Shown here one piece after another: positions 1 to 5,522 of a stretch of 5,562 nucleotides of DNA. The stretch's first letter is position 1, and each line of letters opens with the position of its first letter. Source of the stretch: Akkermansiaceae bacterium (lineage in GTDB: Bacteria; Verrucomicrobiota; Verrucomicrobiia; Verrucomicrobiales; Akkermansiaceae). Under the pieces are notes generated by a model, which did no database searches, had not been told where the DNA came from, and saw nothing but the letters and a program-made list of their open reading frames with translations. The position numbers and the translations under genes are program-made. The stretch is taken from positions 1 to 5,562 of the forward strand of contig JAHDGN010000245.1 of assembly GCA_020627645.1 (NCBI GenBank). Reading direction: 5' to 3'.

Positions 1-149
1 AAGGGCGTGACATTCGGGAGGGGGATTGGGTGGGGGAGATTTTTGAAGGAGTTGGTGGCGGATTTTTGTTTGGGCGTTACAATGAGCTGCTGGACTCTTC
101 TGGAAGGCGTTTGGCGAGAATTTTGGAAATTTTACCGAAGATTGAGTGA
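1..149 (+). CDS. C-terminal end of an unrecognised protein (5' end outside the window)
   Basis: The frame starting at base 3 is open from the window edge to the TGA at 147-149 and gives 48 residues. The tail holds a glycine-rich stretch (GVGGGFLFGRY, about residues 17-26 of the visible part) and ends in a charged, helix-like segment (GRRLARILEILPKIE). The other two forward frames are less convincing: one stops at 8-10 and the other runs on out of frame into the next gene. The stop shares its last base with the ATG of the following FAD enzyme (TGATG), which points to one transcript and translational coupling. I do not recognise the family from this fragment. Its linkage suggests that it works with the FAD enzyme, which is inference. 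Confidence 0.6.
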   Translation, partial: GRDIREGDWVGEIFEGVGGGFLFGRYNELLDSSGRRLARILEILPKIE

Positions 150-1435
150 TGGTTCGAGATTTACGGAATGATGTTGATGTGTTGGTGATCGGAGCGGGGC
201 CTGCTGGGGCGACGGCAGCGACGGTTTTGGCTGGGGAGAAGGGGAAGCGGGTGTTGGTCTTGGAGAAGGAGCATTTCCCGAGGTATCATGTGGGCGAGTC
301 GTTGATTCCGCATTGCTGGGATACCTTGGATCGGTTGGGGATGGTGGAGCGATTGGATGAGGCTGGGTTTCAGGTAAAGCAGAGCGTGCAATTTGCGAGC
401 CCTTGCGGAGAGTTGTCGACGCCCTTTTATTTCTCGAAGCATACGGATCATCCTCGGGCGAAGACCTGGCAGGTGGATCGGAAGACCTTTGATACGATGA
501 TGATGGAGCGGGCGAGGGAGGCGGGTGCGGAGGTTCGGGAGGGGGTGAAGGTGATTGATTTTCTGGAAGAAGACGGGGTGGTGGTCGGTGTTTTGGCGGA
601 AGAAAATGGCGAGCGGTATGAGGTGCGAGCGAAGATGACGATGGATGCGTCTGGCAGAGATGCGTTGTTTCAGCGCAAGAAGAAGTGGCGGAAGAGGGAC
701 CCTAAGTTGGATAAGATTGCGATTTGGACTCTTTACAAGGGGGCGAAGCGAGATGAGGGAATTGATGAGGGGGCGACGACGATTGCTTATGTGCAGGGGA
801 AGGGGTGGTTTTGGAATATTCCGTTGAAGGATGATATTGTGAGCACGGGGATTGTGGCGGAGCGGGATTATTTGTATCGGGAGGGGAGAGATTTGGCGGA
901 GATTTATGCTCGGGAAATTCAGGAGAATAAATGGGTGGAGGAGCATTTGTCGGAGGGGGAGCAGTTTGGGGAGTATTGGGTGACTGGTGAGTATTCGTAT
1001 CGGGCGGAACATTGCGCGGCGGATGGGTTGGTGTTGATTGGCGATGCTTTTGCCTTTTTGGATCCGGTTTTTTCATCGGGGGTTTATTTGGCCCTGACGA
1101 CGGGTTCGATGGGGGCGGATGCGGTGTCTGCGGCTTTGGAGAAGGATGACGTGGGGGCAGAGCAGTTTTTGGATTACGGGAAGCGGGTTTGTCGTGGAAT
1201 CGAGTGGATGCGTAAATTGGTGTATGCGTTTTATGATGAGAATTTTAGTTTTGCAGATGTGGTGCAGAAGTATGCGGAGGTGAGGAGGGATTTGACGGAT
1301 TGTTTGATTGGGGATTTGATAGATCGAGATTACGACACATTGTTTGAGCGGGTAGGAGAGTTTGCGGAGTTACCTGAGGATCTGGATCATGGCAAAACGG
1401 TGAAGGATTCGGTTGGGAGTGCTTCGTCTGTCTGA
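149..1435 (+). CDS. FAD-dependent oxidoreductase of the flavin-dependent halogenase family
   Basis: This is a predicted soluble flavoprotein of 428 residues. The N-terminal Rossmann motif GAGPAG (15-20) binds FAD. It is followed by the family segment FPRYHVGESL (43-52). The sequence WFWNIP (220-225) matches the halogenase WxWxIP signature, and FLDPVFSSG (303-311) matches FxxPxxSxG. GD at 298-299 is the usual second FAD-contact motif. Lys77, in GFQVK, sits where halogenases carry the lysine that handles hypohalous acid. Family members chlorinate or brominate aromatic or carrier-bound substrates using FADH2 and O2, but some relatives only oxidise or reduce, so halogenation is not proven. No flavin reductase is visible nearby. 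A GTG at 146 is an alternative start. The ATG at 149 is preferred because it forms the TGATG overlap with the upstream stop. The substrate cannot be read from the sequence. Confidence 0.88.
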   Translation: MVRDLRNDVDVLVIGAGPAGATAATVLAGEKGKRVLVLEKEHFPRYHVGESLIPHCWDTLDRLGMVERLDEAGFQVKQSVQFASPCGELSTPFYFSKHTDHPRAKTWQVDRKTFDTMMMERAREAGAEVREGVKVIDFLEEDGVVVGVLAEENGERYEVRAKMTMDASGRDALFQRKKKWRKRDPKLDKIAIWTLYKGAKRDEGIDEGATTIAYVQGKGWFWNIPLKDDIVSTGIVAERDYLYREGRDLAEIYAREIQENKWVEEHLSEGEQFGEYWVTGEYSYRAEHCAADGLVLIGDAFAFLDPVFSSGVYLALTTGSMGADAVSAALEKDDVGAEQFLDYGKRVCRGIEWMRKLVYAFYDENFSFADVVQKYAEVRRDLTDCLIGDLIDRDYDTLFERVGEFAELPEDLDHGKTVKDSVGSASSV

Positions 1436-1437
1436 AA

Positions 1438-1466
1438 TTGAAGGCGATCACTTCTACAAATATCAT
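1438..1466 (+). promoter_or_regulatory. Candidate sigma70-type promoter for the glycosyltransferase-thioesterase pair
   Basis: TTGAAG (1438-1443) and TATCAT (1461-1466) are separated by exactly 17 bases. They match the TTGACA and TATAAT consensus at 4/6 and 5/6 positions. Transcription would start near 1473, leaving a leader of about 50 bases before the TTG at 1522. The 86-bp gap lacks the heavy G bias of the coding regions, which fits a non-coding role. The consensus used is that of other bacteria, and matches of this quality can arise by chance. Confidence 0.4.
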
Positions 1467-1521
1467 TGGCGGATCTGCTGTCTCGACTAGGGTGGGTGGA
1501 GAGTTAGACTTTAGATAAGTT

Positions 1522-2784
1522 TTGAAGATTTCGATTCTGACTGCGGGAACGGGGAGTTATTACTGCGGGGCTTGTATGCGTGACAATGCTCTAGCGAAAG
1601 CATTGATTGGGCGGGGGCACGAGGTGCAGTTGTTGCCGATGTATTTGCCGTTGCAATTGGATGAGGAACGGATGGATGCGGGGATGCCGGTGTTTTTTGG
1701 GGGAGTGAATGTGTTTCTGCAACAGAAGTACGGTTTCTTTCGGAAGGTGCCGAGATGGGTTGATGGGTTGTTTAATTTTAGGTGGATGTTGCGAGCGGTT
1801 GCTCAAAAGAGTCATTTGACTTCGGCAAAGGAGCAGGGGGAGATGACGTGTTTGATGTTGCGGATGGAGGAGAGTGGGTTGGGGAAGGAATTGAATAAAT
1901 TGGTGGAGTGGTTGGAGCGGGATGGGGTTCCTGAGGTGGTGATTTTGTCGAATGCTTTGTTGTCTGGGTTGGCCGCTCCGTTGCAGGAGAGGTTGGGAGT
2001 GAAGGTGGTGGTGACATTTCAGGGCGAGGATGGGTTTTTAGATGGATTGCCGGAGCCGTGGGCTGAGAGGGCGTGGAAGGAGATGGCGAAGAGGGTTGTG
2101 GGGGCGGATGGGATGATTGCTCCGAGTCGATTTTTTGCGGGTGTGATGGAGGAGCGCTTGGGGATTGAGGGAATTGAGGTTATTGCCAATGGGATTGATC
2201 TGGCGGGTTATGAGGTGGGTGTTGGTGGGGGAAAGACGATTGGGTACTTAGCAAGGATGTGTCACGGGAAGGGATTGGGTTTATTGATTGAGGCATTTTG
2301 TTTATTGGATGATGAGGAAGTGGAGTTGGTGGTGGCGGGCACGATGGGAGGGGGGGATGCGGAGTATGTTCAGGGGTTGAAAGAGCGATTGCGGGAAGCG
2401 GGCCGGGAAGATCGAGTGAGGTGGGCTCCGGATTTGAGTCGAGAGGAGAAGTGTGAATTGTTGAGGAGCTTGTCGGTGTTTTCGGTGCCGGCTTTGATGT
2501 CGGAGGCGTTTGGGTTGTATTTGGTTGAGGCGATGGCGTGTGGGGTGCCGGTGGTGATGCCTCGGGCTTCGTCTTTTGTGGAGATTGTGGAAGGATGTGG
2601 TTGTGGGATCCTGGTTGAGCCAGAGTCGGCGCAAGATTTAGCGAGGGGGTTGAGTGAGGTATTGAGGGATGAGGGGTGGAGGGAGATGGGAAAAAAGGGT
2701 CGGCTAGAGGTGGAGAATCGTTATGATGTCGAGGTGATGGCTGAGTCGTTTGAAGAATTTTTGGGGAAGGTGGTGGAAGGATGA
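1522..2784 (+). CDS. Glycosyltransferase family 4 (GT-B fold)
   Basis: This 420-residue protein is predicted to move a sugar from a nucleotide-sugar donor to an acceptor in the cytoplasm, probably with retention of configuration. The N-terminal acceptor domain begins ISILTAGTGSYYCGACMRDN (3-22), with a Gly loop and a CxxC at Cys15/Cys18. GHEV (32-35) lies in the next strand. The C-terminal donor domain has NGID (223-226), GYLARMCHGKG (241-251) and the GT4 EX7E motif Glu328-Glu336 (EAFGLYLVE), followed by AMACGVPVV. Length is normal for the family. The start is TTG: an in-frame TAA lies at 1516-1518, and the next ATG would remove the conserved glycine loop. The ribosome site is weak (GGAGAG near 1499-1504, too distant), so translation may be low. 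Its stop overlaps the next gene's ATG (ATGA). Donor and acceptor are unknown. Confidence 0.88.
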   Translation: MKISILTAGTGSYYCGACMRDNALAKALIGRGHEVQLLPMYLPLQLDEERMDAGMPVFFGGVNVFLQQKYGFFRKVPRWVDGLFNFRWMLRAVAQKSHLTSAKEQGEMTCLMLRMEESGLGKELNKLVEWLERDGVPEVVILSNALLSGLAAPLQERLGVKVVVTFQGEDGFLDGLPEPWAERAWKEMAKRVVGADGMIAPSRFFAGVMEERLGIEGIEVIANGIDLAGYEVGVGGGKTIGYLARMCHGKGLGLLIEAFCLLDDEEVELVVAGTMGGGDAEYVQGLKERLREAGREDRVRWAPDLSREEKCELLRSLSVFSVPALMSEAFGLYLVEAMACGVPVVMPRASSFVEIVEGCGCGILVEPESAQDLARGLSEVLRDEGWREMGKKGRLEVENRYDVEVMAESFEEFLGKVVEG

Positions 2785-3176
2785 GTGAGGTTTTTGAGTG
2801 GTCTCGTCCGGTGGAGTTTTATGAGACTGATTTGGCGGGGATTGTTCATTTTTCGGTATTCTATCGGTGGATGGAGGCGGCGGAACATGCTTTTTTGAGG
2901 GAGCGTGGGGTGGAGTTGCATGGGGGTGGTTTGGGGTGGCCTCGGGTGGGGGCTTCGGCTGATTTTAAGAAGCCGGTCAAGTTTGGAGATGTGGTGAGGG
3001 TGAAGGTGTGGGTTGAGGAATTGCGGACGAGGTCGGTGCGGTATGGCTTTGAGATCTTGGTGGAGGGGGATGAGGGAGTTCGGGCGACGGGGGAGATGAC
3101 TTCGGTGTGTGTGGATTTGGAGTCGATGTCGGCGGTGGAGATTCCGGAGGGCATTAGAGGGAAGTTGGGGAAATGA
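2781..3176 (+). CDS. Hotdog-fold acyl-CoA thioesterase (4-hydroxybenzoyl-CoA thioesterase/YbgC-like)
   Basis: This 131-residue protein is the size of one hotdog domain and is predicted to hydrolyse an acyl- or aryl-CoA (or carrier-bound) thioester in the cytoplasm. The segment VEFYETDLAGIVHFSVFYRW (11-30) matches the active-site helix region of the 4HBT family. Asp17 falls at the position of the catalytic Asp17 of the Pseudomonas 4-hydroxybenzoyl-CoA thioesterase. Residues 60-110 have the alternating pattern of the hotdog sheet (VKFGDVVRVKVWVEEL). The ATG overlaps the preceding glycosyltransferase stop by four bases. GGGGAAGG at 2763-2770 is a suitably spaced ribosome site, so the two are probably co-translated. 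The substrate cannot be told: aromatic-CoA and fatty acyl-CoA relatives share these residues. Confidence 0.87.
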   Translation: MSEVFEWSRPVEFYETDLAGIVHFSVFYRWMEAAEHAFLRERGVELHGGGLGWPRVGASADFKKPVKFGDVVRVKVWVEELRTRSVRYGFEILVEGDEGVRATGEMTSVCVDLESMSAVEIPEGIRGKLGK

Positions 3177-3203
3177 TTGTGCAATTGGTGGACGTGCAAG
3201 GTG

Positions 3204-3286
3204 TTCGGCGTTGGCTATTGGCGTTTAGCAATTAGCTTTTAGGGGAGCTGCCGCTCCGAGGATGATTTGCCGTTAGCAATCAGGAG
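3204..3286 (+). repeat. Degenerate tandem heptamer repeat (TTRGCNN-like)
   Basis: Bases 3204-3245 divide without gaps into six seven-base units: TTCGGCG, TTGGCTA, TTGGCGT, TTAGCAA, TTAGCTT, TTAGGGG. All begin TT and have G at position 4. After about 20 bases containing a small hairpin, three related units follow in a shifted phase: TTTGCCG (3266), TTAGCAA (3273) and a decayed TCAGGAG (3280). The element fills most of the gap between the thioesterase and the membrane protein. Heptanucleotide tandem repeats between genes are known from cyanobacteria (STRR sequences). Whether this belongs to a comparable genome-wide family cannot be judged from one copy. Confidence 0.5.
3244..3257 (+). other. 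Small GC-rich hairpin inside the heptamer region
   Basis: GGAGC (3244-3248) can pair perfectly with GCTCC (3253-3257) across a TGCC loop. There is no T-run behind it (GAGGATGA follows), so it does not look like an intrinsic terminator. It lies between the two heptamer clusters and could be part of the same repeat unit or a 3'-end protecting structure for the thioesterase transcript. The stem is only five pairs, so chance formation is possible. Confidence 0.35.
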
Positions 3287-3350
3287 GTGGAAATTTACAA
3301 AATTGGTTTGGAGGATTGGTTTTTGGAACTGATAGTTCGCGGGACCGACG

Positions 3351-3869
3351 ATGGCTGAGAAGAGAATGATGAATTGGGTTAGTTTTGCGTTAATGACAGT
3401 GGTGTTTTGGGGGCTTTATGGGGTGTTTTTGCACAAGGGTTCGATGGGGATGAAGGATCCGGAATTTGGGCGATACAAAGCGTTTTTGGTGGTCGGGATT
3501 GCTTACTTTTTAGTGGCGGTTTTGGCTCCGATTGCTTTGTTGAAGTTATCTGGGTCGAATTTGAAGCTGACGGGAGTTGGGTTCAAATGGTCATTGATCG
3601 CAGGTTTTGTGGGGGCTTTTGGGGCCTTGGGGGTGTTGGTGGCGTTTGGTAAGGGGGGGCATCCATCGGCGGTGATGTCGATCATCTTTGCGGGTGCTCC
3701 GGTGGTGAATTCGGTGGTGGCTTTGGCATTGCATCCGCCGGCAGGAGGGATTGGGGCGATTCGGTGGCAATTTTATTTGGGGATTTGCTTGGCGGCGTTA
3801 GGTGGTTTTTTGGTTGTGAAATACAAGGATCCGAAGGTGGTTGAGGCCCAGGTGGTTGAGAAGAAATAG
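3351..3869 (+). CDS. Five-helix membrane protein resembling half of an EamA/DMT transporter
   Basis: This 172-residue inner-membrane protein has hydrophobic segments at about 8-28, 42-66, 78-99, 106-128 and 138-156, and a charged C-terminal tail (KYKDPKVVEAQVVEKK). The layout, with W-G-x-Y-G near the N-terminus and a Pro-containing fourth helix (AGAPVVNSVVAL), resembles one EamA repeat. Full-length EamA transporters have ten helices, so this would act as a dimer or be a non-transporting relative. The substrate is unknown. ATG 3351 is chosen because it is first in frame, but ATGs at 3366 and 3369 are possible and the ribosome site is poor. A weak promoter (TTGGAG 3308-3313, 17 bases, GATAGT 3331-3336) would place transcription start only about eight bases before the ATG. 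No functional link to its neighbours is evident. Confidence 0.75.
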   Translation: MAEKRMMNWVSFALMTVVFWGLYGVFLHKGSMGMKDPEFGRYKAFLVVGIAYFLVAVLAPIALLKLSGSNLKLTGVGFKWSLIAGFVGAFGALGVLVAFGKGGHPSAVMSIIFAGAPVVNSVVALALHPPAGGIGAIRWQFYLGICLAALGGFLVVKYKDPKVVEAQVVEKK

Positions 3870-3927
3870 TTTTTGAGGATCCGGATGAGGTGAGAGGAAT
3901 GGGGAATTAGCATCGTTTCTATCGGAG

Positions 3928-4284
3928 ATGAAATTGGTTTGTTTGTTGTTCCTGCTGACGGGGTTGGTGGTTCGGGGAAATTTTTCGGAGTTGTTGGAGA
4001 AGGGGAAGGTGGTCGAAGAGTTGGCTCCTCGATTGCAGAAGGCGACGGTCTCCTTACTCAATAAGGGAGGTTTGAGCTATGGAAGCGGGGTGATTGTGAG
4101 TGAGGATGGTTTGGTTTTGACGGCGGAGCATGTGGTGACACCGATGAAGCATGGGGTGATTGTGATGTTTTCGGATGGGAGTCGGAAGATGGGGAGGGTT
4201 TTGGGGTTGGATCGGAAACGCGGCTATGTTGAAGGGGTGGGGGGACTTTTGACTTTGTCAAGATTGGCCGAAGTGAGGCCATGA
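3928..4284 (+). CDS. N-terminal fragment of the split protease: signal peptide and His half of barrel 1
   Basis: This 118-residue open frame begins with a hydrophobic signal peptide (about residues 1-16, cleavage probably near VVRG/N), so the intact protein was exported. Residues 52-70 (GSGVIVSEDGLVLTAEHVV) are the classic S1C strand-loop carrying the catalytic His68. GRVLGLDRKR (89-98) is the strand leading to the catalytic Asp. After that the sequence turns into unrelated residues (GYVEGVGGLLTLSRLAEVRP) and ends at a TGA (4282-4284), as expected after a frameshift. The only ribosome-site candidate, GGAG, touches the ATG at 3928. No in-frame alternative lies upstream. By itself this fragment is half a beta-barrel and unlikely to fold as a protease. 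Confidence 0.7.
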   Translation: MKLVCLLFLLTGLVVRGNFSELLEKGKVVEELAPRLQKATVSLLNKGGLSYGSGVIVSEDGLVLTAEHVVTPMKHGVIVMFSDGSRKMGRVLGLDRKRGYVEGVGGLLTLSRLAEVRP

Positions 4285-5522
4285 AGCAGTTTGATTGGGT
4301 GATTGGGTTGGGAAATACGGGCGGATTTGATCCGGCAAGGAAGGGGCCGGTTCGGCTGGGTCGGCTGTTGTCGAATCAGCATGATCTGTGGTCGGATGCG
4401 GCGATGGGGATGGGGGATTCGGGTGGGCCTTTGTTCAATTTGAAAGGAGAAGTGGTGGGGATTCATATTCAGAGGGGGGTCGGGTTAGACACAAACCTTC
4501 ACCTTGAGTCGGAGTTTTTTTTGAGGAATTGGGAGAAGTTGACGAAGGGAGAGTATGTGATGAAGGATTTGGGGTTGGAGGAGATTGGAGAAAAGAAGGT
4601 GGAGATTTTTCGTCGGCCGGAGAAGAAGCTGTTGGAGGAGGAAGGTCAGAAATTGGACCAGGTCTTAAGGCCTCTTTTTGGCAAAGTGAAAAAGAGTGAG
4701 GTTTGTCTCTTGTCGAAGGAGGATCAAGTGATTGCGAGAGGTGTGGTTGTTTCGAAGGAGGGGGAGATTCTCTCCCAAGGAGGGGCTGTTGAGGGGAATG
4801 AGGTGAAGGTTCGATTTGAGGGAGAGGTGAGGGTTGCTGAAGTTGTGAAAAGAATGCCTCGGTATGACTTGGTTTTATTGAAAGTGGAGGCCGAGGGGTG
4901 GGACTTTAGGCCGGTGATTTTTGTGGAGGACAAAATGCCCCTGGGTCGTGTGGTGACGTCGTTTGGTGATGGTGGTCAGTCGAGGGGGCTTGGTTCGGTT
5001 GGTGTTCAGGATCGTTCGCTGGAGAAGATTGGTTATTTTGGGTCGCGGACGAGGGCTGCGAAGAATGGAGTGTTGGTTTCGAAAGTGACGGCTGATGGGC
5101 CTGCTGAGGCGGCCGGGGTGAAGGATGGGGATGTGATTGAGAAGATTGATGGGAAGATCGCAGATCATTTGTTGATCTTTTTTGGGGTTTTTCGGGGGAA
5201 AGAGAAGGGGGAGAAAGTGGAGATTGAGGTGTTGAGAGGTGAGGAGCGGTTAAAGCTTTCGGTGGTTTTAGATGAGAGAGTGAGGAAGGATCCTTTTTTG
5301 AGAAACCCTTCGATGAAGCCATTTTTGGGGAAGATTTCAAAAGCGACTTCGGGGTATGCGATGGTGGTGCAGCATGATGTGCCGATTCTTCCGCAAGAAT
5401 GTGGCGGGGGGGTGTTTGATTTGTCGGGGAAGTGTGTGGGGGTGAATGTGTCGAGGGCGAGTCGGAGCCGTACTTATGCGGTGCCGGGTCGTGTGGTGAG
5501 TCGGTTGTTGGCTAGCGAATAA
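4281..5522 (+). CDS. C-terminal fragment of the split protease: Ser half of barrel 1, degenerate barrel 2 and PDZ
   Basis: This open frame has 413 residues if started at ATG 4281. Residues 1-64 complete the first barrel, with GDSGGP at 45-50 and nucleophile Ser47. Residues about 125-230 begin a second trypsin-like barrel: GVVVSKEGEIL (154-164) copies the first barrel's GVIVSEDGLVL, but the His position is Gly168, while the Asp position is kept as Asp196 (YDLVLLKV). A PDZ domain follows (about 262-330, NGVLVSKV...AAGVKDGDVIEKIDG). Then comes the rest of barrel 2, where the Ser loop reads ECGGGVFD with Cys374, followed by GKCVGVNVSRA and TYAVP. The PDZ therefore sits inside barrel 2. The second barrel is probably non-proteolytic. 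The fragment has no signal peptide, and the ATG overlaps the upstream stop (ATGA), so any expression would need reinitiation and would stay cytoplasmic. Confidence 0.72.
   Translation: MKQFDWVIGLGNTGGFDPARKGPVRLGRLLSNQHDLWSDAAMGMGDSGGPLFNLKGEVVGIHIQRGVGLDTNLHLESEFFLRNWEKLTKGEYVMKDLGLEEIGEKKVEIFRRPEKKLLEEEGQKLDQVLRPLFGKVKKSEVCLLSKEDQVIARGVVVSKEGEILSQGGAVEGNEVKVRFEGEVRVAEVVKRMPRYDLVLLKVEAEGWDFRPVIFVEDKMPLGRVVTSFGDGGQSRGLGSVGVQDRSLEKIGYFGSRTRAAKNGVLVSKVTADGPAEAAGVKDGDVIEKIDGKIADHLLIFFGVFRGKEKGEKVEIEVLRGEERLKLSVVLDERVRKDPFLRNPSMKPFLGKISKATSGYAMVVQHDVPILPQECGGGVFDLSGKCVGVNVSRASRSRTYAVPGRVVSRLLASE

Larger units (their letters stand above)
3928..5522 (+). pseudogene. Tandem trypsin-like serine protease with PDZ domain, reading frame disrupted
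   Basis: The two open frames 3928-4284 and 4281-5522 are halves of one S1C (HtrA/DegP-like) protein of about 530 residues. The His half of the first protease barrel is in the first frame and the Ser half is in another. Protein-like sequence continues upstream of the ATG at 4281 in the second frame (FDFVKIGRSEA, 4248-4280), so that ATG is not a natural start. Between the halves, the third frame reads AAMLK at 4220-4234, which resembles the D-x-A-x-L-K segment around the catalytic Asp. The coding path therefore appears to change frame twice, near 4219-4222 and within 4234-4250. No catalytic Asp codon survives in any frame at the expected place. Unless these are sequencing errors in the G and T runs, the first protease domain is dead. 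The rest is undamaged, so the decay would be recent. Confidence 0.75.

Noticed and set aside
161..1012. Long antisense open frame of 283 codons opposite the FAD enzyme
   Set aside because: It is rich in Pro, His, Arg and Leu with no domain-like pattern, and mirrors a clear family protein. It results from the C-poor composition of the coding strand. The same holds for the other minus-strand open frames across the window.
3173..3235. 20-codon frame starting in an ATGA overlap with the thioesterase stop
   Set aside because: Its second half is made of the heptamer repeat units and the peptide resembles nothing known. The overlap with the stop is likely chance.
3308..3336. Promoter TTGGAG-17-GATAGT before the membrane-protein gene
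   Set aside because: Only four of six matches in each box. It is mentioned in the gene entry but is too weak to list as a feature.
3407..3652. 81-codon + strand frame inside the membrane-protein gene
   Set aside because: It is a shifted reading of the same bases, rich in Trp and Gly, without its own ribosome site. The overlapping frame has regular transmembrane segments.
3870..3927. Regulatory signals in the gap before the protease
   Set aside because: I looked for promoter boxes and a terminator and found only a short ATCCGGAT palindrome and GGAG touching the ATG, none convincing.
4230..4284. Programmed -1 frameshift as explanation for the split protease
   Set aside because: The best protein-like path passes through a third frame and loses the catalytic Asp, which recoding would not do. 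I see no clear heptameric slippery site with a downstream stem. The G and T runs fit mutation or sequencing error better.
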